Below, one piece after another: positions 18,316 through 26,354 of a stretch of DNA of 64,000 nucleotides. Position 1 is the stretch's first letter; every line of letters begins with the position of its first letter. The notes beneath the pieces were generated by a model. That model had not been told where the DNA came from and ran no database searches. It saw only the letters and a program-made list of their open reading frames with translations. The position numbers and the translations under genes were made by a program. The DNA comes from Bosea sp. Tri-49 (GTDB taxonomy: Bacteria; Pseudomonadota; Alphaproteobacteria; Rhizobiales; Beijerinckiaceae): positions 248,001 through 312,000 of the forward strand of contig NZ_CP017946.1 of assembly GCF_003952665.1 (NCBI RefSeq), in the 5' to 3' direction.

Positions 18316-18834
18316 ATGAGTCAAGTTGACGAGGTGAACGGGCAAGGCGGGCCGCTGGATTCGATTCTGGCGCAGTGGCGAGTGGCGCGACCCGACATCG
18401 ATCCCGGTCCCATGGCGGTCTGTGGTGCGGTCTGGCGCGCGGGCGAGCGGATTCGCCAGGGACTGGCCGGCAATCTCGCCGGGGCCGAGCTCGATTTCGC
18501 CGGCTTCGACGTGCTGATGACTTTGCGCCGCCAGGGCGAGCGCGGTGGTTCGCTGACCCCGTCCGAGCTCGCCAAGGACATGATGCTGTCGACCTCGGCG
18601 ATGACGAATCGGCTCGACCGGCTGGAGAAGCGCGGACTGATCGCAAGGCAGGCCGATCCGCAGGACAGGAGGAGCCTGCGCATCCTGCTGACGCCGGACG
18701 GATTCGCGCTGATCGAGCTGCTCGTGGTCTCGCATGTGGCGACAGAGGAGCGGCTGCTCTCGCCGCTCGGAGCGTCCGAGCGCGAGCAACTCAAGGCTCT
18801 GCTGGCCAAGGTCGCCGCCGGCGAGGGGGAGTGA
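18316..18834 (+). CDS. MarR-family transcriptional regulator
   Basis: This 172-residue winged-helix regulator has LTPSELAKDMMLSTSAMTNRLDRLEKRGLIARQADPQDRRSLRI (about residues 77-120), the MarR recognition helix and wing. The N-terminal 40 residues are longer than in many MarR proteins. It probably represses itself and the divergent nitroreductase-transporter pair through the palindrome at 18266-18283. No redox cysteine pair is evident. A CtrA site and ddlB follow on the same strand. Confidence 0.87.
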   Translation: MSQVDEVNGQGGPLDSILAQWRVARPDIDPGPMAVCGAVWRAGERIRQGLAGNLAGAELDFAGFDVLMTLRRQGERGGSLTPSELAKDMMLSTSAMTNRLDRLEKRGLIARQADPQDRRSLRILLTPDGFALIELLVVSHVATEERLLSPLGASEREQLKALLAKVAAGEGE

Positions 18835-18881
18835 GTCCGGCGCGCAACAGCTGCCGAGACATTAACCGGCAGGGCGCATCG

Positions 18882-18900
18882 TTAACGCGTCGTTAACCAT
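18882..18900 (+). promoter_or_regulatory. CtrA box upstream of ddlB
   Basis: TTAACGCGTCGTTAACCAT is an exact TTAA-N7-TTAA match, and its second half is the preferred TTAACCAT. A further TTAACC lies 20 bp upstream (18862-18867). CtrA is known to control ftsQA and ftsZ transcription in Caulobacter. The site lies 45 bp before ddlB, the first gene of the ddlB-ftsQAZ block. Confidence 0.75.
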
Positions 18901-18944
18901 GTCGGATCAGGTTCGGACCCAGGAATTCGGTGTCAGGAACCTTG

Positions 18945-19859
18945 ATGAGCAAGCATGTCGCAGTGCTGATGGGCGGGTGGTCGGTCGAGCGTGAGGTCAG
19001 CCTCCGCAGCGGCGCGGCCTGTGCCCGGGCGCTCGAAAGCGTCGGCTACCGCGTCACGCACGTCGAGGTCGGCCGCGACGTCGCCGAGGTTCTGGCCAGG
19101 CTGAAGCCCGAGGTCGTCTTCAACGCCCTGCATGGCCGCTTCGGCGAGGACGGCACCATCCAGGGCATGCTCGAGATTCTCGGCATTCCCTATACCCATT
19201 CTGGCGTGCTCGCCTCGGCGCTCGCCATCCGCAAGGACAAGGCCAAGATGGTCGTGTCGGCGGCCGGCGTGCCGGTGGCACACGGCATCAGCGTCTCGCG
19301 CTTCGAGGCGGCGAAACGGCACGCCCTGCCACCGCCCTATGTGATCAAGCCGATCGACGAAGGCTCATCTGTCGGGGTGGTGATCGTTAAGAAAGGCCGC
19401 GAGCATCCACCCCAGGAGATCGCCCGGCCGGACTGGCCCTGCGGCGAGACCATGCTGGCCGAAACCTTCATCGCCGGACGCGAACTGACCTGCGCGGTGA
19501 TGGACGGCAAGTCCTTGGGGGTAACGGAGATTCGGGCGGCGACGGGTGAGTTCTACGACTACGACGCCAAATATGCCAAAGGCGGTTCAATCCACATCTG
19601 CCCGGCTCAAATTTTACCGAATATTTACCAGCGGATCGAAGAGTGTGCGTTAACGGCGCATCAAGCAATCGGGTGCCGCGGCGTCAGCCGTTCAGACTTC
19701 CGCTACGACGACGAGAGCGACACGCTCGTCTGGTTGGAAGTCAACACGCAGCCGGGCATGACCGAGACTAGCCTGGTGCCCGAATTAGCCGCCCATGCGG
19801 GCATGAATTTCGGTGAGCTCGTCAAATGGATCGTGGAGGACGCCTCCTTAAATCGGTGA
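18945..19859 (+). CDS. ddlB: D-alanine:D-alanine ligase
   Basis: This 304-residue ATP-grasp enzyme makes the D-Ala-D-Ala dipeptide used by MurF. It starts VAVLMGGWSVEREVSLRSG, the Ddl glycine-rich N-terminus. FNALHGRFGEDGTIQGMLE, PYVIKPIDEGSSVGVVIV and the metal/substrate end VEVNTQPGMTETSL (written VWLEVNTQPG here) are all present. AGGAA at 18935-18939 supports the ATG at 18945 over a GTG at 18930. Its stop overlaps the likely GTG start of ftsQ. Confidence 0.96.
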   Translation: MSKHVAVLMGGWSVEREVSLRSGAACARALESVGYRVTHVEVGRDVAEVLARLKPEVVFNALHGRFGEDGTIQGMLEILGIPYTHSGVLASALAIRKDKAKMVVSAAGVPVAHGISVSRFEAAKRHALPPPYVIKPIDEGSSVGVVIVKKGREHPPQEIARPDWPCGETMLAETFIAGRELTCAVMDGKSLGVTEIRAATGEFYDYDAKYAKGGSIHICPAQILPNIYQRIEECALTAHQAIGCRGVSRSDFRYDDESDTLVWLEVNTQPGMTETSLVPELAAHAGMNFGELVKWIVEDASLNR

Positions 19860-20791
19860 AGGTGGAACCGGTGTTTGCCGGCGCCAACCTGCCGATGCGC
19901 GTGACGGGGCCTCAGCTCCTCGTCGGCGAGCGCTCGCGCCGCTGGTTCCGCGGCTCGCGCCGCAGCGCCGTCGCGGTGCCGCTGGCCGAGCGGCTGCCGA
20001 GCGGCCTCGGCTCCTGGCTGGCGATCGCCTTCCTGGCGCTCACGGGCACGACCGGGGCGGTCCTCGGCGGCCACTACGAGACCTTCCGCGAAACTTATGG
20101 TGAGCCGAAGCATGCGCTGGCCCGGGCAGTCGGGCTCGGCATCGACCGCATCACCATTTCGGGCCTGAGCGGGCTCTCCGAGATCGAGGTCCTGGTCGCG
20201 GCCGGCATCGATCCCAAGATCTCGCTCGCCTTCTTCGATGCGGACGAGGCCCGCAAGCGGCTCGAAGCCACGCCGATGATCCGCGAGGCCTCGGTCCGCA
20301 AGCTTTATCCCGGCGAGATTTCGATCGCTCTCACCGAACGCGAGCCCTATGCGCTCTGGCAGGTCAAGGGCGAGCTTTTCCTGATCGCCCAGGACGGCAC
20401 GGTGATCGACAAGATGGACGATGGCCGCTTCGCCAATCTGCCGCTGGTCGTCGGTGCCGACGCCAATCTCAAGGCGAAGGACTATCTCGCGCTGCTCAAC
20501 GAGGCTGGCCCCTTTGCCGCGCGCATCCGCGCCGGCAGCCTCGTCGCCGGCCGGCGCTGGAACCTGAAGCTCGACACCGGCGCCGACATCCGGCTGCCGG
20601 AGCAGGGCGCCGGGGCAGCGGTGAAGCGCCTCGCCAGCCTCGAGCAGGACTTCCGGATCAGCGAGAAGGATTTGATCGCCATCGACATGCGCCAGCCTGA
20701 CCGCGTCACCATGCGCCTGACCGAAGAAGCCGCGACCGCGCGGGCCGAGCAGCTCAAGAGCAAGACGAAGAAGAAGGGCGGCGAGGCATGA
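19856..20791 (+). CDS. ftsQ: Cell division protein FtsQ
   Basis: This bitopic divisome protein has about 311 residues. A basic cytoplasmic tail is followed by a membrane helix (SGLGSWLAIAFLALTGTTG), a POTRA domain (ITISGLSGLSEIEVLVAAGI through EREPYALWQ) and a beta domain. The tail is rich in lysine (LKSKTKKKGGEA). FtsQ scaffolds FtsL and FtsB at the septum. The GTG at 19856 makes a GTGA overlap with ddlB. An ATG at 19826 would add ten residues and is also possible. It overlaps ftsA by 4 bases. Confidence 0.92.
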   Translation: MKVEPVFAGANLPMRVTGPQLLVGERSRRWFRGSRRSAVAVPLAERLPSGLGSWLAIAFLALTGTTGAVLGGHYETFRETYGEPKHALARAVGLGIDRITISGLSGLSEIEVLVAAGIDPKISLAFFDADEARKRLEATPMIREASVRKLYPGEISIALTEREPYALWQVKGELFLIAQDGTVIDKMDDGRFANLPLVVGADANLKAKDYLALLNEAGPFAARIRAGSLVAGRRWNLKLDTGADIRLPEQGAGAAVKRLASLEQDFRISEKDLIAIDMRQPDRVTMRLTEEAATARAEQLKSKTKKKGGEA

Positions 20792-22113
20792 GTTTGACCT
20801 CGCAGGGCCTGACGCCGCGGATGCGGCCCTTGTCGTCGCGCAAGAGCGCGACCTTGTCGATTCTGGACATCGGCACGAGCAAGGTCGTTTGCCTGATCGC
20901 CGAGCTCAACCCGGCCGAAGCGAACGAGCGGCTGCGCGGGCGCACCCATGTCGCGCGCATCATCGGCATCGGCCATCAGCGCTCGCTCGGCCTGAAGGGC
21001 GGGGCGATCATCGATCTCGAAAGCGCCGAGCGCGCCATCCGCGCCGCGGTCGACGCGGCCGAGCGCATGGCCAAGGTCGAAGTGCAGTCGGTGATCGTGA
21101 ACCTCACCGGTGGCCGCCTGAACTCCCAGCACTACGCCGCCAGCGTCGATCTGCGCGGTGGCTCGGTCGGCGACTCCGACGTCAAGCGCGTGCTCGCGGC
21201 GGCGGCGAACCACGCCATTCGCCCAGGCAAGGCGGTGCTGCACGCGCTGCCGACCGGTTACGCGCTCGACGGATCGCCCGGCGTGCTCGATCCGCGCGGG
21301 CTGATCGGCGGTTCGCTCTCGGTCGACATGCACGTCGTCGCCTCGGAAGCGGCTGCGGCCCGCAATGTCATGCTCGCGGTCGAGCGCTGCCATCTCGAGG
21401 TCGAGGCGGTGGTCGCGACACCTTACGCGGCGGGTCTCTCGGTCCTGGTCGATGACGAAGCTGAGATGGGCGTCGTCGTGGTCGACATGGGCGGCGGCAC
21501 GACCTCGCTCGGCGTCTTCTCCGGCGGGCACCTGACCCATGCCGACGCGATCGCAGTCGGCGGCAACCACATCACCATGGACGTGGCGCGCGGGCTCTCG
21601 ACCCGGGTCTCCGCGGCCGAGCGTTTGAAGACGCTGCACGGCTCGGCCATCGCCAGCCCGTCCGACGAGCGCGACATGATCGCGGTGCCGCAGGTCGACG
21701 ATGACGAGCGCGACATGCCGAACCATCTCTCGAAGTCGCATCTGGTGCGGATTATCAAGCCGCGCGTCGAGGAAATCCTCGAACTGGTGCGCGACCGGCT
21801 GAAGGCGGCCGGCTTCTCGGCCGAGGCCGGGCGCCGCGTGGTGCTGACCGGCGGCGCCTGCCAGCTTACCGGCATGCCGGAAGTGGCGCGGCGCGTGCTC
21901 GGCGGCCAGGTCCGCACCGGCCGGCCGCTCGGAATCAAGGGCTTGCCTGAGGCGGGCAAGGGCCCGTCCTTCGCGGCGGCGGTCGGCCTGTTGGTCTATC
22001 CGCAGGTCGCGCATGTCGAACATTTCGAGCCGCGGGCAGGGGCGTCCTTCTTCGCCCATGCGACCGACGGCTACTTCTCCCGCGTCGGCCGCTGGCTGCG
22101 CGAGAGCTTCTAG
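20788..22113 (+). CDS. ftsA: Cell division protein FtsA
   Basis: This 441-residue actin-like ATPase tethers FtsZ to the membrane. SILDIGTSKVVCLIAEL near residue 27 is the phosphate-1 loop and VVVDMGGGTTSLGVF near residue 231 is phosphate 2. IAVGGNHITMDVA and VVLTGGACQLTGMPEVA follow. The C-terminus GYFSRVGRWLRESF fits the amphipathic membrane-targeting helix. It is coupled to ftsQ by ATGA. A 128-bp gap, which may hold an extra promoter, separates it from ftsZ. Confidence 0.96.
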   Translation: MSLTSQGLTPRMRPLSSRKSATLSILDIGTSKVVCLIAELNPAEANERLRGRTHVARIIGIGHQRSLGLKGGAIIDLESAERAIRAAVDAAERMAKVEVQSVIVNLTGGRLNSQHYAASVDLRGGSVGDSDVKRVLAAAANHAIRPGKAVLHALPTGYALDGSPGVLDPRGLIGGSLSVDMHVVASEAAAARNVMLAVERCHLEVEAVVATPYAAGLSVLVDDEAEMGVVVVDMGGGTTSLGVFSGGHLTHADAIAVGGNHITMDVARGLSTRVSAAERLKTLHGSAIASPSDERDMIAVPQVDDDERDMPNHLSKSHLVRIIKPRVEEILELVRDRLKAAGFSAEAGRRVVLTGGACQLTGMPEVARRVLGGQVRTGRPLGIKGLPEAGKGPSFAAAVGLLVYPQVAHVEHFEPRAGASFFAHATDGYFSRVGRWLRESF

Positions 22114-22241
22114 AGTTGCGGGCCGCGACGCCGCGAGGCGAGGCGACCCGGGGTGAGATTTAACAGAACGGGGCCACGGCCCCTGGCGTGGAAGACGGGA
22201 CGGCCCGCCAGGAGCCGGACAAGACAGTGAAAGAGGCAATC

Positions 22242-23945
22242 ATGGCGATGAACCTGCAAGCCCCGGACATCCGGGAACTCAAGCCCCGGATCACCGTGTT
22301 CGGTGTCGGTGGCGCCGGCGGCAATGCCGTGAACAACATGATCGAGGCCGGGCTCGACGGCGTCGACTTCGTCTGCGCCAACACCGACGCGCAGGCACTC
22401 GCTCTTGCCCGCGCCCCGCGCATCATCCAGATGGGCCTCCAGGTTACCGAAGGCCTCGGCGCCGGCTCGCAGCCGGAAGTCGGCCGGGCGGCGGCGGAAG
22501 AGGTGATCGACGAGATCCGCGATCATCTCGCCGGTGCGCACATGGTCTTCATCACCGCCGGCATGGGCGGCGGCACCGGCACGGGCGCGGCCCCCGCGAT
22601 CGCCCGCGTCGCCCGCGACATGGGCATCCTGACCGTCGGCGTCGTCACCAAGCCGTTCCAGTTCGAGGGCCAGCGTCGCATGCGCATGGCCGAGGCCGGC
22701 ATCGGTGAGCTCAACGAAGCCGTCGACACGCTGATCGTGATCCCGAACCAGAACCTGTTCCGTGTCGCCAACGAGAACACCGGCTTCGCCGACGCCTTCG
22801 GCATGGCCGACCAGGTACTCTACTCCGGTGTCGCCTGCATCACCGACCTGATGGTCCGTCCCGGCCTGATCAACCTCGACTTCGCCGACGTCCGCGCCGT
22901 GATGCGCGGCATGGGCAAGGCGATGATGGGCACCGGCGAGGCCCAGGGCGAAAAGCGCGCGCTCTCGGCCGCCCAGGCCGCGATCAACAACCCGCTGCTC
23001 GACGATGTCTCGATGAAGGGCGCGCGCGGTCTGCTTATCTCGATCACCGGCGGGCGCGACATGAAGCTCTATGAGGTCGACGAGGCCGCCACCCGCATCC
23101 GCGAGGAGGTCGACTCCGAGGCCAACATCATCGTCGGCGCCACCTTCGACGAGGCGCTGGAAGGCACGATGCGCGTCTCTGTCGTCGCCACCGGCATCGA
23201 CAAGCCGATGAGCGCCCATGGCGAGCTCGACCCGACCGAAGCCCGCATCGCCGAGGTCGCCGAGCGGCTGAAGGCCGAGGCGCGGCTGCGCTCGGCCGTC
23301 CCGAACGTCCGCACCTCCGCCGCGGCTGCTCCGGCGCCGATGCCGGCTCCCGTAGCCGAGTACGTGGCTCCCGAGCCGGTCCGCGCTCCGGCTCCAGCGG
23401 CCTACGCTGCCGATGTCCGCATCGAGCCGGCCCAGCCGCGCCCGGCGATGGTGGCTCCGCCGGTCGTCGAAGCTCCGGTTGCCGAAGCGTCCATGCCGCA
23501 TTTCGAGGACAGCTTCATTCCGCCGGCTCCCGAGCGCGCCGTCATCCGCCCGACCCGCATGCCGCGCGTCGAGGACCTGCCGATGCCGGCCCAGCATCAG
23601 ATCGCGCAGAGCCGCGGCGCGGTGCCGGCTCCCGCGCCGGCTTCGGCCGAGCAGAAGCGCATGTCGCTGATGCAGCGCCTCGCCTCGGTTGGCTTCGGTC
23701 GCAAGGAAGATGACTACGCCGACGCCCCAGTTGCGCCTGTTCCGGCACCGGCTCCGCGTCCGGCGCCTCCGGTCGCAGCAGCCGGCCCGAGCGCTGCCCA
23801 TGCGGAGTTCATGCGCCGCCCGCCGGCGCCAGCCACCCGGCCGGCCCAGGGGCAGCTCGACCAACTCGGTCGCGCAGCTCCGGCGCGCAATACGGAAGAA
23901 GACCAGCTCGAGATTCCGGCCTTCCTGCGCCGCCAGTCGAACTGA
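22242..23945 (+). CDS. ftsZ: Cell division GTPase FtsZ
   Basis: This 567-residue tubulin homologue forms the Z ring. The GTPase core has [15 protein letters not shown], the signature [16 protein letters not shown] and the [11 protein letters not shown] loop. A Pro/Ala-rich linker of roughly 220 residues follows (about 330-550). The C-terminal peptide [12 protein letters not shown] binds FtsA and other partners. The long linker is typical of alphaproteobacteria. AGAGG at 22232-22236 supports the ATG at 22242. A strong terminator lies 35 bases after the stop. Confidence 0.97.
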   Translation: MAMNLQAPDIRELKPRITVFGVGGAGGNAVNNMIEAGLDGVDFVCANTDAQALALARAPRIIQMGLQVTEGLGAGSQPEVGRAAAEEVIDEIRDHLAGAHMVFITAGMGGGTGTGAAPAIARVARDMGILTVGVVTKPFQFEGQRRMRMAEAGIGELNEAVDTLIVIPNQNLFRVANENTGFADAFGMADQVLYSGVACITDLMVRPGLINLDFADVRAVMRGMGKAMMGTGEAQGEKRALSAAQAAINNPLLDDVSMKGARGLLISITGGRDMKLYEVDEAATRIREEVDSEANIIVGATFDEALEGTMRVSVVATGIDKPMSAHGELDPTEARIAEVAERLKAEARLRSAVPNVRTSAAAAPAPMPAPVAEYVAPEPVRAPAPAAYAADVRIEPAQPRPAMVAPPVVEAPVAEASMPHFEDSFIPPAPERAVIRPTRMPRVEDLPMPAQHQIAQSRGAVPAPAPASAEQKRMSLMQRLASVGFGRKEDDYADAPVAPVPAPAPRPAPPVAAAGPSAAHAEFMRRPPAPATRPAQGQLDQLGRAAPARNTEEDQLEIPAFLRRQSN

Positions 23946-23980
23946 GCTTTCCAACTCCGGTTCAACCGGTTTAAACAGAA

Positions 23981-24012
23981 GGCCCGGCGGGACCCCTCCG
24001 TCGGGCCTTTTT
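23981..24012 (+). terminator. Rho-independent terminator after ftsZ
   Basis: GGCCCGGCGG (23981-23990) pairs with CCGTCGGGCC (23998-24007), including one G-U pair. The loop is 7 nt and a run of five Ts follows. It closes the ddlB-ftsQAZ unit and separates it from lpxC. Confidence 0.88.
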
Positions 24013-24064
24013 AACGTCTGAAAAACCATATACATCAATCAGATGGTTAAGGTTTTCTGGCTTC

Positions 24065-24168
24065 GTAACCTCTGTTACAGAGCGAAAGAAAGCGTGATTT
24101 TGAAGGTTGTGCGCCAGCGCGTATCTTGCAGCGCATCACCGGGTAGGGGGATTCGGGATTAATCCCGA
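24065..24168. promoter_or_regulatory. lpxC upstream region with two dyads
   Basis: GTAAC-CTCT-GTTAC (24065-24078) and the perfect 16-bp palindrome TCGGGATTAATCCCGA (24153-24168) lie in the 250-bp gap before lpxC. TTAAGG occurs at 24046. The region must hold the lpxC promoter because a terminator precedes it, but no clear -35/-10 pair was identified. Confidence 0.45.
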
Positions 24169-24263
24169 GTTCGCTGCAATTCAGGGAACCGCGTCAATCA
24201 TCGAACAGGTTGCGCCGCAAGGCGCCGCCCCCGTGATTTGCGCGTTTGAGACGGATATCGAGT

Positions 24264-25211
24264 ATGATGGCTGAACGGCAGACGACCCTACGCTCGCCCG
24301 TGACCCTGCAAGGCATCGGCGTTCACTCCGGGGCTCCCGCCTGCCTCACGCTGCGGCCTTCCACTGCCAATTCCGGCGTCGTCTTCCTGCGCAAGGGCCT
24401 CGAAGGTGGCCATGAGCAGCTCATCCACGCCCGCCACAACAAGGTCAGCGCCACCGAGCTGTGCACGGTGATCGGCGATCAGGCGTCGGGCTCCGTCGCC
24501 ACGATCGAGCACTTGATGTCGGCCTGCGCCGGTCTCGGCCTCGACAACGTGCTGATCGAGATCGACGGCCCGGAAATGCCGATCATGGACGGCAGCGCCG
24601 CGGAGTTCGTCGCAGCCATCGAGGCGACCGGCCTCGTCGCGCTCGGCGCGACCCGTCGCTATCTCAAGGTTCTGCGCCCGGTGCGCATCGAGCACGGCCG
24701 CGCCTTCGCCGAGCTCGCTCCGTCCGAGAACGGTTTCCGCCTCGACGTCGAGATCGACTTCGACACCCCGGCCATCGGCCGCCAGCGCAAGATCTTCGAT
24801 CTCGATCCCGAGGCCTATGCCCGCGAGATTTCCCGCGCCCGCACCTTCGGGTTCATGCGCGATGTCGAGCAGCTCTGGAAAGCCGGCTTCGCGCTTGGCG
24901 CCTCGCTCGACAACACCGTCGCGATCGGCGACGACAAGGTGATCAACCCGGAAGGCCTGCGCTACGCTGACGAGTTCGTGCGCCACAAGGTCCTCGACGC
25001 CGTTGGCGACTTGGCTCTGGCCGGTTATCCGATCCTCGGCGAGTTCCGCTCCTATTGCGGTGGTCACCGCATGAATGTCCGGATCCTCGAGGCCCTGTTC
25101 GCCGACCGCGCCAACTACGCGATCGTCGAGGCTCAGCCGGTCTACGGACACCACGCCGTGCAGATGGCGGCTGGCCCGATGCCTGCCGCGCTCGCACCCG
25201 ATCTGCACTGA
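24264..25211 (+). CDS. lpxC: UDP-3-O-acyl-N-acetylglucosamine deacetylase LpxC
   Basis: This 315-residue zinc enzyme performs the committed step of lipid A synthesis. LQGIGVHSGAPACLTLRP opens the first domain. SVATIEHLMSACAGLGLDN carries the first zinc histidine. FVRHKVLDAVGDLALAGYP supplies the other two zinc ligands, and GGHRMN contains the catalytic histidine region. The ATG at 24264 is preferred over a TTG at 24246. Placement after ftsZ is the normal alphaproteobacterial order. Confidence 0.96.
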   Translation: MMAERQTTLRSPVTLQGIGVHSGAPACLTLRPSTANSGVVFLRKGLEGGHEQLIHARHNKVSATELCTVIGDQASGSVATIEHLMSACAGLGLDNVLIEIDGPEMPIMDGSAAEFVAAIEATGLVALGATRRYLKVLRPVRIEHGRAFAELAPSENGFRLDVEIDFDTPAIGRQRKIFDLDPEAYAREISRARTFGFMRDVEQLWKAGFALGASLDNTVAIGDDKVINPEGLRYADEFVRHKVLDAVGDLALAGYPILGEFRSYCGGHRMNVRILEALFADRANYAIVEAQPVYGHHAVQMAAGPMPAALAPDLH

Positions 25212-25246
25212 GCAGGGTATTACGCGACGCCACGCCTTGCATTCGC

Positions 25247-25266
25247 CCGTTTCCTGTAGGAAACGG
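25247..25266 (+). terminator. Hairpin after lpxC, possible terminator
   Basis: CCGTTTCC-TGTA-GGAAACGG is a perfect 8-bp stem with a 4-nt loop, 36 bases after the lpxC stop. No T-run follows, so it may be an mRNA end stabiliser rather than an intrinsic terminator. Confidence 0.45.
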
Positions 25267-25371
25267 CGATCGCACTGCATGAAGCGCCCGTCACGCTTGG
25301 CGAAAAGGCTGCTTCTGAGCTAAAGCCAATTCGCGCGCTCTTGTCGAAGGGGCGTCACAAGGACGGATGAA

Positions 25372-26295
25372 GTGAGCGTCATGCGGCTGAAGACATTCAA
25401 TCCCGGCGAATCGACCAGCGGCGGCAAGCGCCTGGCGCTGGCTTTCGCCCTCGCGGCTGCGCTCGGCGGCTGCGACACGATGAGCGCGCTCAACCCCTTC
25501 GACCGTCCCGAGGTTTACAAGCCTGAAGTGGTGGCGGAGGTCCCCGCCGACAAGCTCTACAATGAGGGTCTCGCCCGTCTCCAGAACGGCGACACCGAAG
25601 GCGCGAACAAGAAGTTCGACGAAATCGACAAGCAGGCGCCGTTCTCGCCCTATTCGAAGAGAGGCCTGATCATGGCCGCTTATGCGAATTACGAGGCGGC
25701 CAAGTACGACGACGCGATCACCGCCTCGAAGCGCTTCCTGGCGCAGAACCCGGCAAGCCCGGACGCGGCCTACGCGCAGTACATCCTGGCGATGTCCTAT
25801 TACAACCAGATCCCGGACGCGACGCGTGACCAGGAGCGTACCGACCTGGCGCTGCGCGCGATGCAGGAGCTGCTCGACCGCTATCCGAAGTCGGAATACG
25901 TCATCGACGTGCGCGAGAAGATGCTGGTCGCGCGCGATCAGCTCGCCGGCAAGGAAATGAATGTCGGTCGCTTCTATCTCGAGAAGCGCAACTACACCGG
26001 CGCCGTCGGCCGCTTCCGCGACGTCATCACCAAGTACCAGACCACGCGCCATGTCGAAGAGGCGCTGATGCGCCTGACCGAGGCCTATATGGCGCTCGGC
26101 ATCACCAACGAGGCGCAGACCGCCGCTGCGGTGCTCGGGCACAACTTCCCGGACAGCCCCTGGTACAAGGACGCCTATACGCTCCTGGAGAGCGGCGGCC
26201 TGCAGCCACGCGAGGATCGCGGCTCCTATATCAGCCGGGCCTTCAACGGCTTCACGCGCGCCGTCGTCGGGATAACTGGTCTCGGCCGCCTCTAA
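25372..26295 (+). CDS. bamD: Outer membrane assembly lipoprotein BamD
   Basis: This 307-residue TPR lipoprotein belongs to the BAM complex that inserts beta-barrel proteins into the outer membrane. A signal peptide ends in LGGC, with Cys34 as lipid-modified residue. TPR-like repeats follow, beginning ADKLYNEGLARLQNGDTEGANKKFDEI and RGLIMAAYANYEAAKYDDAI. The GTG at 25372 has AAGGA 8 bases upstream; an ATG at 25381 is the alternative. The C-terminus is slightly longer than in E. coli BamD. recN follows 59 bases later. Confidence 0.93.
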   Translation: MSVMRLKTFNPGESTSGGKRLALAFALAAALGGCDTMSALNPFDRPEVYKPEVVAEVPADKLYNEGLARLQNGDTEGANKKFDEIDKQAPFSPYSKRGLIMAAYANYEAAKYDDAITASKRFLAQNPASPDAAYAQYILAMSYYNQIPDATRDQERTDLALRAMQELLDRYPKSEYVIDVREKMLVARDQLAGKEMNVGRFYLEKRNYTGAVGRFRDVITKYQTTRHVEEALMRLTEAYMALGITNEAQTAAAVLGHNFPDSPWYKDAYTLLESGGLQPREDRGSYISRAFNGFTRAVVGITGLGRL

Positions 26296-26354
26296 GTCGG
26301 TCTGCTGGTGCCCCGGCGAGGCCATCTCCTGCCGGCACAAGGGAGCTGAGTTGC

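Noticed and set aside
20482..22239. Long open frame on the minus strand opposite ftsA (585 codons)
   Set aside because: It is antisense to the clearly conserved ftsQ-ftsA genes. The translation is rich in Arg, His and Asp, as expected from high-GC third-position bias. It matches no family I recognise.
22110..24038. Long open frame on the minus strand opposite ftsZ (642 codons)
   Set aside because: It is a shadow of ftsZ and even crosses the ftsZ terminator. The composition is that of a GC-rich antisense frame, with no domain.
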